Of a DNA stretch of 64,000 nt, positions 46,401 to 59,612 are shown in pieces. The stretch lies in contig NC_052399.1 in the NCBI RefSeq assembly GCF_009389715.1, forward strand, positions 4,108,938-4,172,937, in the 5' to 3' direction. The number at the start of each line of letters is the position of its first letter. The stretch's first letter is position 1. The position numbers were made by a program, and so were the translations under genes. Below the pieces are notes generated by a model. The model was not told the origin of the DNA. It saw only the letters and a program-made list of their open reading frames with translations, and did not search any database. Origin of the DNA: Phoenix dactylifera. Its lineage: Eukaryota > Streptophyta > Magnoliopsida > Arecales > Arecaceae.

Positions 46401-48505
46401 AGTATTTTCGTAATTTATTTGTTTAGATAGCCAGATGCAAATCAAATGTTTGCTTGCATTTCTTGGAAACTCATCTAGATCATTACAAAAAGTGTTGCAT
46501 TGCTGATCTTGAAGACCCAATGCTTATCTCAACATCAAGGAGCCAAACCACAAGTAATTATACATGGCAAATAAAACCATATCTTTAGGTATAGCATCTT
46601 GGCCTTCTAAATTCAGTCTGGATGAGTAAATATTTTGGTCTTCTAGGCCTATTTGTGAATAAATACTAGAATCTAAATTAATTCTCCAAATGGATGAGTT
46701 GTGACGTAAGGATGATATAATTATGATCCCCGATAAATTTGGTGTAGATTTTCCGCAGCCGAGTTAGGGAAAATTTTCAACAAGTCGATGCCCACTCCCT
46801 TCTCCGGGTAAACCCATCTAGGTCTCTTGCTCGTCAAAATGCAGAGCTTCCATAATCTCATTTTTCAGAGTCTTCGAATAGTGATGCCATGTATCACAGC
46901 TTGAAAATTTTGCCGCAAAATGACGCTATCTCTTAATTAGTCCACATTAAGAACGAAAGCGCCAATTTGGTGGGCCCTCCTCTAAATTTCCATGGAGCAC
47001 GCACCTCAACGACTTGGAAACTTCAAATCTTGCTCGACATCACCATGTTTAAAGACAAATATTCCTGTCTAGTTCTTGAACAGTTTGTTGCAAAGTCAAC
47101 TTATGGGTGCGTTTACTTGGAAATTCAAAATAGAGGCTGCAAAAGGTCATATGACACAACCGTGACGCTAAATGATGGCTTGGAAATTAGGGTATGATGC
47201 AAGGGTTTTAGCCTCTAAAATACCGAGGTGTGGAATGTTAGATGAAGTGCGTAAGATATATAATATATTCACCTAGTCTGGTACACCTACTATCCGTATT
47301 GTGTGCAAGATATATAATATATTGACCTAATCTTTATGAACTGCCGGGTAGTTATAGCAAATGCTGCCAAGTTGCCAACCTACCAAACTACAACACATTT
47401 TGCCAATCAATTCGTCTAATACCCAACTTCTTTATGTGGACTATAAGGATGGATGGATGCAAACAATTGTTATCTGAAGTTTGGCATTGTGGAGGTGCAG
47501 GAGTTGGACTACAAATTAAAATACCTACCATCTGCAATTTGTCTCCCAATTTGAGATCTCTTAACAGGCCACCAGCTATTACATATGGATCGAAGAAACT
47601 GTAGATCGTGCATGTTCTTATACTTCTTTTTTTTGCCTAAAAAAGAATATATCTCTTTAATATAGTAAGTCACATTGAAAGGACATGCGAGCGAATCATT
47701 AGAAGGTTATGGATGGCTGTGCTTTTATTTTCCCCAAACTTATATTTCGCTTGTTTTTTGTAGTTAGAAAAGAAAGCGATTCAGTTTAGCCAGCCGGCCT
47801 TATTTTACACCCTGCTTACATTCTTATTATTATATTACAATTCTGATATTAGTGACTATCAAATAAGTTTCCTAATTTGATAACGATGCTATATTCTATG
47901 CCCCTAATGAGATACTAGAAGATCAAAGTCTCATTTATAGTGGCTGGTGCTGAGATTAAGACATGAGACCAAATCTTAAGCTACCCGTCACTTCAAAAAT
48001 AAAAGAAAAGGAGAGCAATTTCCCTAGCAATGGCTTAGAGAACAAAGAAAAAAAAGGAATGTACTCTATGGTCCATGCCATTTGAGTATCAAAGGTTTTT
48101 CACGCATTATTTTCTCGGTTTTGTGTGCTAGATTATTCGCACCCTCGATAATTAGTAATACTTTGTAATTTCTCAAAAAATCCTTTTTTTTTAAAAAAAA
48201 AATCCAGTCTTCTAAGATCCTCTATCTCTCTCTCTATAGAAGCATAACCCTTTTCTGATAAGCAGGCCAAGCATTAGTTCCTAGAGAATCCTCCATGGCA
48301 GTTGGCATCTCCATAGAGAAGTTTCATTGTTTTGTGCATCATCCAATCACAATCGCTCATAAGTTTTGTTGTTTTTTCTCCAAAAAAAATAAAAATCAAA
48401 ATCACACGCCCATGCACACGCTCAGTGCGAGCATAACACGATAACATTTGCTTAGATGATACCTATAAATTAATTTCTCTTCAAATGAGCAAAACACCCA
48501 TCTCT

Positions 48506-48506
<1 letters not shown>

Positions 48507-48558
<52 letters not shown>
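48507..48558. repeat. (GA)n microsatellite
   Basis: About 25 GA units. Confidence 0.95.
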
Positions 48559-48562
<4 letters not shown>

Positions 48563-49280
48563 AGCCCTCCGTTCCGTGCCGTGCCCCGAGTCCAAGGCGA
48601 GCCCGGACCCCAAACCCGAGCATAAGGGTTGTGGGTTTGCGACCCACGGGAGCACATGGCCCCGGCCTGCCTTGGTTCCATTAGGACATGGACTGGGGAA
48701 GGTGTGCCATCTCCCCACAAGGGGTGGGCCCCACAGCAAAAGGGGCCGAGGTGTCCTTCTTGGGAGCGCCATCCCGGCCCGCCGGTAGCGGAGAAAGCGC
48801 CTCCCATAGAGCCAGCGTTTGTTGCCATGTGCCCTAATTTATGTGCATCCTTCCAAAACATCAACCCCTCTCCTCTCTCTCTCTCCCCCTTCAATAAAGC
48901 CATTTCCTTACCCCCTCATTTATTCTATTATTATCTCTAATTGCACTCATTCTTGTGAACCTCTTATGTGCCCGAGACAACCAAGTTGCTTCTCCGAAAT
49001 GAATAGAGTACAACTTTGGTTTTAAAACTTTTCATTTGCTTCCGTTGCAATATATTTAGCTGTGTACATGTGTACACCCACGCTATACTGTACGGCATAT
49101 AATATAATCTCATGCACTCTGCTGCCAAATGAGCAAAAAAAAGAAGGACCCTCCAATTCACGGAATGTATGATCTCGTTGACAATGATTTTTATATCTCA
49201 TTGCTTCCAAGTCTCGTATATTATTAGAATGCCGTTCTTGAGTATATCAATGTGATGGAATCAGCTGAATTGGACTAAAT

Positions 49281-49283
<3 letters not shown>

Positions 49284-49322
<39 letters not shown>
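49284..49322. repeat. (GA)n microsatellite
   Basis: About 19 GA units. Confidence 0.95.
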
Positions 49323-49324
<2 letters not shown>

Positions 49325-51199
49325 ATTTGGAGATAGCCACCTAAAAGTGTGAACTTACATCCTCTGGTTCGGGTTGAATTTGTATAGTAAAATATAATTG
49401 GCATCCAAATTGGTTCTAGCATCTTGAACTAAAAATTTCAACGTATCAAACTACAAACAGTGCCCGAACATATTTATGTTCTGGGTTGAGCGTTATGCCG
49501 ATGCCAGCAAGCCAATTTAGTGTTGCACGGCTTACGTCACGATAAACTCTTCCATGATCCTTATCCTTAGGCGTCCATTTATTCTTGGGTTGTTTTCTCC
49601 CATTCGTTGGCTACAACCGTCTAACCTCTTGGTCTTGGCTTCTCGACCTCTACCGATCTGACCTATATCATTCAAGATTCAAAATGTTCCACTCTCTCCA
49701 TGACAAAGACCTCAACTACTTTCATATGTCATGGCTCAAGGACTTCATAAATACTTTTTACAGTATAAGCTTACAGCCAGATTCGACTAGTTCAAACTAG
49801 GATCGAAGAAGGATAGGATATGGATCAATTATCACCACTAGATATATTTGTATTCATATCCATTCCTAGTTGATAAGTATAGATATAAACAATGATGACG
49901 TCGATGATAATTGTTCTAGCCTTTTCTGACTATTAATTTCATGTAGGCCGACAAATATAGAATAAATATATAATTGTTTTATTGATACAGTTACATACAT
50001 TAATTAGAAACTAAAATTTTATATTATATATGTTTAAATGGACAAGGATACAAATTTAGTTCAAATACGGACATAAATCAGATAGCTAAACTTTATGAAT
50101 CGCTAAATCAAATATATCAATGTATAGAAGATGAATTAAGCTATATATGACTAAATAAGATTGTAAACAAATCAGATATTTAGATAAGGATCGGATACTT
50201 GTCTATTCATCTCTCTCTTTTTTTTCTTTTTTTTTTTTTGATATGATGCGATCTGAAATTTGTGTTTGTTTCTGGATGTATTCAAATATGAAAATATATT
50301 CAAATGAATACTATGCAGTCTATTTTCACCCTACTTCAAATGCTCTTTGAAAAAACTTACACTGGAATTCAAGTGCAAAAATATAGACGAAATGCATTCA
50401 AGAGGATAATAGTTCTTCTATAAGAGTGATCTTGGAAGATGATGGATCAAGGTAAGACAAAAGAAACCCGTGGCTTTCGGTTTTCTTGGTAAAACAAAGG
50501 CTTGCAAGACAAGGAAACAATTGCTTTTAGTTGATGCATTTGATGTTTCATTTGATCCCAATTCATAAAACAAGATTTTCTTTATAGCTTGATTTCTTAG
50601 AGTCTGGATTAGTTGATAAAATCAGCTCCTAAATCCAACGCTATACAGCGAACCAATCAATAGTATACCAATATTTTTCTAAACAATGCGCTGCTATACC
50701 ACGACCTATTCTCATTTCAATTCATAAGAATGACACACAAATCAAAAAACGGTCCAATATTTCTCTCCCAGATATATATAGACATATATAAAGCTTTATT
50801 TTAAAAATCTAGGATGCATGGAAGCCTAGCCTATCTGAATATCAAATTTCTTATATTAACATTGGAGACCTCACCTGTACCTTCCAATCTAGGCAACCTT
50901 CATGGACAAAAATCCATTTTGTTCATTATGGCCATCAAATTAGACGAGCTAAGCTCTTGGAAGGTTATAATTATTTCCCTGCTGATGTTCTGACACATAA
51001 AAAGGAGATTTGAAGACGGTCAAAATTCAGTCATGAATCGCATCGGATTAGATGATAATTATTAGAAGTATCGGCTTATTAATGATATGAGCAGGTAGAA
51101 GTCAAACGTTTCTGGCGACAACTGCAGCCAAGTTGTATAAATGAACTACTATTAAGTATGCCAATTTAAACTCTGCTCCATCAGAGCATTAGTTCTAAC

Positions 51200-52150
51200 G
51201 GTATATAGCGTATTCTCTCGTAACGTATCGGGCCTCTACTCTACCTTCTCTCTCCTCCCGGCTGCCCTTCCCCTTGGAAAGCATTAGAAAAAAAAGGAAT
51301 TTATAAAGGCATTTACCGGCGGCAGCAAAGCAAGGCATAAATGAGCTTATAATTTCTGACAAGCATTATGTACATCAATCATAGCGCTGGCAGCGAAACG
51401 AAGGATTAAAAGCAGGAAAAAAGAAAAGGAAAACAGAAAGTACTGCCCTCGATTCCGCAACTTAATATAACGGAAACAAAAAAGAAAACATGAAAGGTTA
51501 AAATGGCGACCATTTGCGAGAGAGCGACGCCTCTCATAATGGGCCTGGCATTCAGAACACAATCATAACAAGTGGCAGTCTTATTCTTCTTCTGTTGCAC
51601 TACCTCTAATCTCCCATTTAAATGCCTTGTCTCTTGTGGAGGCCCCCTCTTTTTCACCCTTCTGAGCAAACTCAAATAAAAATCCGGAAGTTTAGAACCC
51701 ATCTCTCTCTCTCTCTCTCTCCCTCTCTGTGCCTGCCATCATAGACCCCCAAAAAAAAAAGAAAAAAAAAAGAAGCCAAATCCAGCTACGGACCTAAACG
51801 ATAAAAGCCCGTCCATACCCACATATGGAAGGCCAGTTTGGTCATTGAACAAAAGAATTGCCCCTTTCGTTGACCCTTGTAACCCCAACGGCGGCCCCAA
51901 CGGCGCCGGCCTTGCCACCCCCCTTCCTATAAAACCCCAAACCCCTATTCCTCCTCAATCCCCCCCCTCTCTCTCCTCAATCCGCAGCTATTCTCCTCTT
52001 CTCCAACTCCTTATATACCTGTACGCGCGCAACGTATATTGCTACAAAGAGAAGCAAAAAAAAGGGAGTGAGTGCCTTATATTTGTAGTAGTACCAGGGG
52101 ACCAAGCAAGCGAACGAGAGAGGAGGAGGGAAAACAGAATAGGAAGAGGG
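51200..52150 (+). promoter_or_regulatory. CYP734A promoter and 5' UTR
   Basis: CCTATAAAACCCC at about 51926-51938 is a strong TATA box, placing transcription start near 51960 and giving a leader of about 190 nt. A (CT)n tract at 51703-51722 and an E-box CATATG at 51823-51828 lie upstream. An in-frame ATG at 51845 lies upstream of the TATA box and would not be in this transcript, which supports the ATG at 52151. Confidence 0.6.
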
Positions 52151-53049
52151 ATGGGGGAGATGGTAGGGTGGTGTTGGAAGTGGTTTTTGCCTCTGGGTGG
52201 TTTGGTTGTGTGCATGGTCATGGTACTCAAGCTGTTGGATTTCCTTTGGTGGAGGCCAAAGAGGCTAGAAGAGCACTTCTCAAAGCAAGGCATAAGGGGT
52301 CCCCCTTACCGTTTTTTCATTGGATGCGTCAAAGAAATGGTTGGTTTGATGCTGGAGGCCTCCTCCAAGCCAATGATGCCTCACAACTCCCACAACATCC
52401 TTCCTCGAGTCCTCTCCTTCTACCACCATTGGAAGAAGATCTATGGTACCATAACCCCCTCCTCTCTCTCTCTCTCTCTGTATGTGTTCTTTACTTGGCC
52501 TGTTTAGTCTTTATTCCTAGCAGTGTACTTTGGTGCTTGAGGAGGCAGCGGGTGGTGTTGGTTTTGGTGTGAAGAGGTGTCTTTGGCCTTGTTTCGTTTT
52601 GTTCAGGCTTTTCTCATAATTGTTTTTTTTTTTTTTTTGTTCTGGGGCTACTTTCCTTAACTTTGCTTATGTTTCTCTCCCTAACGTTGAACCTTAGAAG
52701 GGTTCTCAAAGTATAAAAGGCGATGGACGGTGCTTGTGCGTTTGGGCTTTGTTGAGGCTCATCATATATTTCTGGGCTTGTGGGTGGCAACTCCTTTCTT
52801 ATCCTCTTTTTTGTTTTTGCCCCCCTATTCCCATCTACATAGATTCTATTTTCTGGCGGTCGATCCTTTTGGTTGTTGTCAGCCTTTTTTTCCTTCTAGT
52901 GGTGGTGGAGTTAATCAGTTTTCTATTTGCCCATTTCTATGGTGCTTTCGGCATCGAATTATAGTTTGCTACAAGTCTAAAAGCTTAGATGTCGATTTTA
53001 AGTCGTGGTGTCTGTAAATTTTCTTTTTCCTTTTAACTATGATAGCCGT

Positions 53050-53080
<31 letters not shown>

Positions 53081-55393
53081 ATCCTTTTTAGTGTGCATAA
53101 TCCTCCTCTTTTGTTATTCACCTAGATTTCTCCTCACTTTCCGCTTTTCAATTTGTACTGTATCACTTGTATGACCCATTGCCTCTTGTTTTTTTCCCTT
53201 TCCTCTCCCATTTGATCCCTTTAACCTCTCTCTCTCTCTCTCTCTCTCTCCCACAGACACACACCCACACACACACACACACACAGCGAGAGAGAGAGAG
53301 AGAGAGAGACATCGGCTATGTACCGTAGCTTATGGCCAAATGGTCTTTACTGCTGTACCACCTTGGGTTTTCCCCCTATCCACTCAGAGACTCTGTCTCT
53401 TTTTGAGCCCTTTTTACAGTTGCTCTTGTAGTTCTCAAGTTCTGGGAGTTGTTTGCAGTTGCTTTCTCTCATTTTCCTTGTCCCCTTCTTGTAACCTTGG
53501 GAGGTAGCTGCGGTCTATTGCTGCTCTCCACCATAAGTGCCCCTCCTTTCCTTTTTTCCTCCTGGACATCTCAATAACTCCAGCATTGGCTACATTTCTG
53601 CTCTCGATTCAATCCCTTTTGTCACAAGATGGTGGTGGTGCTGATATGCTGGCCCTGCCACTTTTCCAGGTTCCACATTCCTGCTATGGTTCGGGCCCAC
53701 CGCCCGCCTCACCGTTGCCGACCCCGACCTCATCCGCGAGATCTTCGTGTCGCGGGCCGACTCCTTCGAGCGCTACGAGTCCCACCCTCTCGTCCGCCAG
53801 CTCGAAGGCGACGGCTTGGTCAGCCTCAGAGGGGAGAAATGGGCTCACCACCGGAAGGTCCTCACCCCCACCTTCCATATGGACAATCTCAAGGTACCTA
53901 ATTAATTCTTCGGACGCTTTCCTTTTTTCTCGATCTGCTCTCGTGCCAATTAATTATGCATTCCAAATTCGCACGACCAGCTGTTGATACCGCTCATCGG
54001 GGAGACGGTGAAGGACATGGTGGAGAAGTGGTCGTCCGCCATGTCGCCCTCCGGCGAGGTCGAGATCGACGTCTCCGAGTGTTTCCAGACCGTGACGGAG
54101 GATGCCATCACCCGGACCGCATTTGGGAGGAGCTACGAAGACGGCAAGGCCGTGTTCCAATTACAGACGCAGCAAATGGTCGTTGCGGCCGAGGCCTTCC
54201 GCAACGTCTTCATTCCCGGCTACAGGTAGCTGCTTCTCTCCGTTGGTACCATACATATATATATATATATATAACTGTTCCAATCCAAGCATCTTTTTTT
54301 ATAAAAAAAAACAAAAAATTCTTGAATTGTACCATAGATTTCTGCCGACGAAGAAGAACACGAGCTCGTGGAAATTAGACAAAGAGATCAAGAAAAGTCT
54401 GGGGGCGCTGATCGGCCGGCGAAAGGAGATGAGCTCCGACAAGGAGAAGCCGGACGGGAGCACCAAGGATCTTCTGGGGCTCATGATCGATGCCAGCACC
54501 AAGAAAGCACCATCATCCACCTCGGACCGCCGCCGGTCGACGACGACGAGGACAGCATCCACGTCGACGATCACGGTGCGGGACATCGTGGAGGAGTGCA
54601 AGACATTCTTCTTCGCGGGGAAGCAGACCACCTCCAACCTGCTGACGTGGACGACGGTGCTCCTCGCCATGCACCCGGAGTGGCAGGAGCGGGCGCGCCG
54701 GGAGGTCCTCGAGGTCTGCGGCTCACGTGACATCCCCACCCGCGACCACCTCGCCAAGCTCAAGACCGTAAGTACCGCCGCTACCCATTTTTTTTTTAAA
54801 AAAATATTGTAATTGTTTTATTATTATTATTATTATTATTAGAGTGACATGTCGGTCCTTTCGAAGAAGGAAGAAAAAAAAAAAAAAACTCATAGATGAT
54901 GATATTATTTGTGCAGATGGGTATGATACTTAACGAAACGCTACGGCTGTACCCGCCGGCGGTGGCGACGATAAGGAGGGCGAAGGCGGACGTGGAGCTC
55001 GGGGGATACCGGATCCCTCGGGGCACCGAGCTGCTGATCCCGATCATGGCCGTCCATCACGACGCCCGGCTCTGGGGGGCGGACGCGGCCCAGTTCAACC
55101 CGGGCCGGTTCGCGGAGGGTCCGGCCCGGGCGGCCCGGCATCCGACGGCCTTCATCCCCTTCGGGCTGGGGGCCCGCATGTGCATCGGCCAGAACCTGGC
55201 CCTCCTGGAGACCAAGCTGACGGTGGCCATCATCCTTCAGCGCTTCGCCTTCCGGCTCTCCCCCTCCTACGTCCACGCACCCACCGTCCTCATGCTCCTC
55301 TACCCCCAGTACGGTGCACCCATCCTCTTCCGTTCCCTCTCCTCAGCATCACCATCACCGCCGTCCGATCCGCATCATCCCTACCACTGGTGA
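52151..55393 (+). CDS. CYP734A: CYP734A-type cytochrome P450 (brassinosteroid C-26 hydroxylase)
   Basis: Exons 52151-52445, 53670-53893, 53981-54225, 54338-54767 and 54917-55393 join in frame at GT/AG sites to give 556 residues. An N-terminal membrane anchor (about 7-33) precedes the basic stretch RPKRLEEHF and GIRGPPY. Family-typical sequence follows: LPRVLSFYHHWKKIYG, RADSFERYESHPLVRQLEG and GEKWAHHRKVLTPTFHMDNLK. The I-helix is FFFAGKQTT (345-353), the ExxR motif ETLR (405-408), and the heme loop PFGLGARMCIG (479-489) with ligand Cys487. CYP734A enzymes (BAS1 group) hydroxylate castasterone and brassinolide at C-26 at the ER, inactivating them; substrate here is inferred from family. Residues about 313-333 form a Ser/Thr/Arg-rich linker before the I-helix region. 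No frameshift or missing catalytic residue was seen. Confidence 0.95.
53051..53080. repeat. (C)30 homopolymer in CYP734A intron 1
   Basis: Thirty uninterrupted C residues between GCCGTT and ATCC. A run this long may be misjudged by sequencing. Confidence 0.9.
53227..53309. repeat. (CT)n-(CA)n-(GA)n compound microsatellite in CYP734A intron 1
   Basis: A CT run, then a CACACA run, then a GA run within about 85 bp, some 360 bases before exon 2. Confidence 0.9.
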
Positions 55394-56060
55394 CTGCCTC
55401 AACCATCCGTCCGTGATTCCTTCCATCCAGTTTTTTTTGTTTTTGTTTTCGTCTACTGCAGGCGGCGGAAGCACCACAGCGCGCGGCGACCCATGTATCA
55501 TGATGACCGGGCAAAGAGGAACCACCCATCATCATAGGGATTTTTTTTTTTCTTTCTTTCTTCTTCTCCTCCGCTTTCTTTCTTTTACCCAGACGACTAA
55601 AATACAACGCCCTGTACTGTTGCTACTTGTGTCCTGCGAAGCGATGCAGAACGAGACAGCCGCTAACGTGCGTGCCTGCCCCCCTTCGTTAATTACCTCC
55701 CACCCTCCATGTAAAAAGATGCCCGGCGATTGTCTAAAATACCCCCCTTTAAGCCCATATCACCTTTGTAGCCTTCATTTAGATTGACACATAAACCCTC
55801 CTCCTCTGTCTCTCTCTCCTTTGCACTCACTCACGCTCTGGTGTATATCTACTGTATACTTTTCAATGGAAATTGTTTAGTTTACCCTTGGAAAGTTCAA
55901 AAAAAGCCACTGGAATTGCTCTCGCCCTCCCTTTCTCTCTCTGTGGTCCCTGTTTTATATGCAGTTTTTATGCGTAGAGAATCAATGCGGACGCAGTGGA
56001 ACAGGGGAAGGTTGGAGGTATTGGGTGACAGGGCCAACAGTTGAAGTGACTGAAACGTGA
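55394..56060 (+). other. 3' UTR and downstream flank of CYP734A
   Basis: Pyrimidine-rich sequence after the stop. No clear AATAAA was seen. The 3' UTR probably ends within 300-400 bases. Confidence 0.35.
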
Positions 56061-56349
56061 GTACAAAATTTTGAGGGGTTATAATTGGGTGTGGCTCCGT
56101 CGCAACGCTGGACTGCGGAGATGGCCGGGAGTGGGGAAAGCCTGAGACGGGATGTCCGGCCTCGGGCTAGGCTAGCTGTCACTGGGGAAGCCGTTCCCCG
56201 AGGACCGACCGCCGGCACTGTGACTGCGTATGTCACCCTTGTCCTTCTCGGATGGGGCCCACCTCTCCGGCATCAGGCATCTCCGTACGTATGTTGTGTC
56301 TGCACACCATGCTTCTATATATCCTACCATGTACCGTATAGTGTTGCAG

Positions 56350-56437
56350 GTATAAGCACCAGAAAGCACTGTATAAATGACCGTATGGATCCAGTATAAG
56401 CACCAAAACGGCTGCATACATGACCGTATGGCCCCGC
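56350..56437. repeat. 44-bp tandem duplication
   Basis: Two adjacent copies starting GTATAAGCACCA and containing CATGACCGTATGG (first copy AAATGACCGTATGG), at 56350 and 56394. They differ at several positions. Confidence 0.7.
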
Positions 56438-57088
56438 GGCAGGAGGCAAATCCTCCTTCACACAACTCTCCAGATAAATGGCAATAAAAAAAAAAAAAAG
56501 AAAGAAGGGAAATGGCGCCAAAAATTAACTGTATGATGCACATAGAAAAAAAAAAAATCTTTCATGATTTGAATATCGAACCATATGATGCCCATTTGCA
56601 TATAGTTTATGAACAACAAGTAAAATGCAGCTAAATCTTAGAGATTGGCCTACCAACATTAATGATCTATGGACTAAATGGAGAAACAAAAAATTCCAAC
56701 AACCAATGAGAAAAGCTACGGATCAGTTGATTGCAACTGTGCGTTAGAAAATATAGAAGGAGCGAAATGTTTGGAATTTCTTTTAAAAATCAAGTTCTCT
56801 CTGTTGTGTTTTGCAGAAAAGTTTATCAACCTTTTTCGGCTGAAAGTATTTGTGTTAAGAGAAGCTGCTTGATTCTCATCTCAAACCTGAAAATAATCTT
56901 TGGAGTATTGGCGTCGCACGTTAAGAGACGATGATTTATCTTTTTTGAAAAAGGCCGACTCACATCCGGATGCAGAGCTTATATAGTTGTACATTGAAGA
57001 TATAGAGATCCTTCAAGTTATTTATGAGATTGTTCAGCTTGTCGAACAGCTTAATAAATCTACTTACAAATCGCTACCTTTTGTAAAA

Positions 57089-57119
<31 letters not shown>

Positions 57120-58414
57120 AATTTTATAAATAGTTTCTGCAAAATTTATTTTTTTAATAAAAAACGGACGGCCTTGCCGCTCTTTTTATAAAAAAAAAAT
57201 ATCGAACTCAACTTTCAATAAGCTGGTATTATTGGACAAAAGAAAAATTATTTTGTATTTGAACACCATAACAGACTAACAGTTATATATTTGGAGCAAT
57301 ATCCCGAATTTGAATCCCGCGGTACCAAATTTTAAAGTGACATTAGTGGTTCTTTTATTTGTTATTTTTTTGGGAAAAAGGAATAGTTGTTTTCACCAAG
57401 AAAAATAGGAGTTGTAGGGTCGTGCTGTCCCTCGATATGGTCATGATCAGGGCACATGTTTCAATCATATCTAATGATCGATCTCAAACTAATCAACAGG
57501 ACATTTATGGATCACGACATATCAGTGAAGCATTTCTTGCGAAGCACATCCGGGTACAGGTCACAGGGGACCCCTTCGCAAGATCATGAGAGTTTCCTTC
57601 CTTCTCTGGTGATAAAAGCAAGAAGGAAGGCAGTTAATTAGCTGTAGCAGCACAGCTTGATAAAAGCAAGACTCAAAAAACAAGCAAAAGAATAACTCAA
57701 GCATTGCGACGGACAATTTCGTGCTTCCTCGATCTCCTACCAACTCGAGAGCCAGTTAAGCTGTAGCAGCACAGCATGCATGTGTCGATCGCGCATCCTC
57801 CTCCATGGTTGCTGGGGGGCTTTCAAATGTCACGGAGCTTTTTTTTTTTTTCTTCTTCTTTTCTGGCAGGAGCAACCTTTTGGGGATCTCCTGGGGCCCT
57901 CCCTTGGGAGCTCTGGATGTGCTCTCATGGTGTTGCTGGTCCCCATGAGAGCATGTGGCGCGGGTCCTTTCTCGATCCTACCCAGTGCGTACTTCCCATG
58001 CATAGAATATGGTAGGCATGCCGAGCAGTCATGTGACCCATCCCAAGGTATAATTACATTTGAATTTAAATAATTCCAATCTTAACTGGTTCTTCCTAGG
58101 CCAGTTTAACTATTCCTAAACCACACTTCTGGAACTGGATCTAGACATGGGTGGCGGCAACCAGCACGCAAGGTGAACTTTATCCTCGCGATGGCCATCT
58201 CAAAAGGAGTGTAAAGATCATGGGTTATCTACTGATGATCTTCGCAATTGATAAGGGTCACACTCATCCTAGGGAAAGGCACTCTTCTCCATGCTTTATG
58301 GAACAACTGTGTGCTATGCATGTCATACAGTAAGAGAATGGACAAGGTAGCAGCAGGACCCATACGATCATCATAATAGGACTGCTTTGTGCATGCAATG
58401 TCTGTGGAGGCATG

Positions 58415-58445
<31 letters not shown>

Positions 58446-59561
58446 CTCCAAATGATGGGAGCAACAGGAAGTTTGCATTCCCAATGCTGTGAGGCACTGC
58501 TAGCTCATTAAGAACTCAAAATAGCTTTTGATAATACTACAGGAGTGGCTGGTAGGAAGCGCGATGGAGGTGTCTTAACGAGAGGTCTTGTCCTTTTCTC
58601 AAGAGGAGGCCTTTGTTTATTAGTTGATTTGATTTCCCTGTTTGGGGAACAGATTCCTATCTCGCATTTATGTACTCAGAAGGAGCTTGATTCCCTTGTG
58701 ATTGTCTAAGAGAGGAAAGCAATTTTGCTGGTGTTTCCATCAGAATTCTCTACTAGAGGGAGGCCTTGTTGATGTGGCACATTAGGCCGCTAGTTGAGAT
58801 TAAGTAATCTTAAGTCGATTAGCTAGAACATGGGCAGCTCATCTGTGCGAATTAGAATGTCCCTCGTATTGAGATACTCATAAACAGAAAAGCTTTTCTT
58901 TGAAGTTATGCTTATCTAAACAGCAATGTTCTTCCTTCCTGTTTGTTTTTTTGATGGAAGGTTGCTGGCCATCTTAAACTAAGTTCCATGTGGGATTATG
59001 AAAAGATTTTTCTTATTCCTTATCGAATGCCACCTACATATGACAATAGCTGAGATTGACTCCTGGAAGAAACCGATAGTAATGGTATTTGGAATCTTTT
59101 ACATGCAAGAAGGTGGCTAGCTTATAATATTGATCCTCTCAAGCAATCATGCAGGAGACCATGTTCCCTGCCTCTCTTTTTTTTTTTTCCTCCGTAATTG
59201 TTCACGTTATGGCACAATATATTCATGATAAGGAGACATGATCTTCAAGCAAGATGTACTTGAAGAGTACATCAAACTTATTAGTTAGCATCAGATGCGA
59301 ATACTTCTCCAAGGAAAAAAGAAAAGGTGTCCTCATCCTTTTAGAGTACAGCGCAGTGGGTGGGTCAACTCTAAATCAACCAATGATTGAATTGAGGCCT
59401 CACAAAAAAAATGAGATCACTCTTCGAAATCATTCGTCACTCGCATTCGTCTAAATCACAAAACTTCCAGTTTGTCGAAATAAAGGTGTTTTAGTAGGAT
59501 AATATAAAAATAAATAACTTTCCTTTGTGTTTTTTTTATTATTTGCTGCGGCCAAAAAGCA

Positions 59562-59562
<1 letters not shown>

Positions 59563-59607
<45 letters not shown>
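59563..59607. repeat. (GT)n(AT)n compound microsatellite
   Basis: A GT run followed directly by an AT run. Confidence 0.9.

Positions 59608-59612
<5 letters not shown>

Larger units (their letters stand above)
46401..51200. other. Intergenic DNA with microsatellites
   Basis: 4.8 kb without a supported gene. Near-identical segments of about 25 bp (AGATATATAATATATT...ACCTA) occur at about 47249 and 47308. A GC-rich block at 48560-48830 has no coding support. (GA)n arrays lie at 48507-48558 and 49284-49322. 49800-50220 is an AT-rich decayed repeat beginning near GATCGAAGAAGGATAGG and ending near AAGGATCGGATACTTG. Confidence 0.4.

Noticed and set aside
48560-48830. GC-rich block with several overlapping open frames
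   Set aside because: Frames run out of the adjacent (GA)n array, no conserved motif is visible and no TE hallmark was found.
51845-52150. Upstream in-frame extension of CYP734A from the ATG at 51845
   Set aside because: It lies upstream of a strong TATA box near 51926 and would add about 100 low-complexity residues before the membrane anchor, unlike the family.
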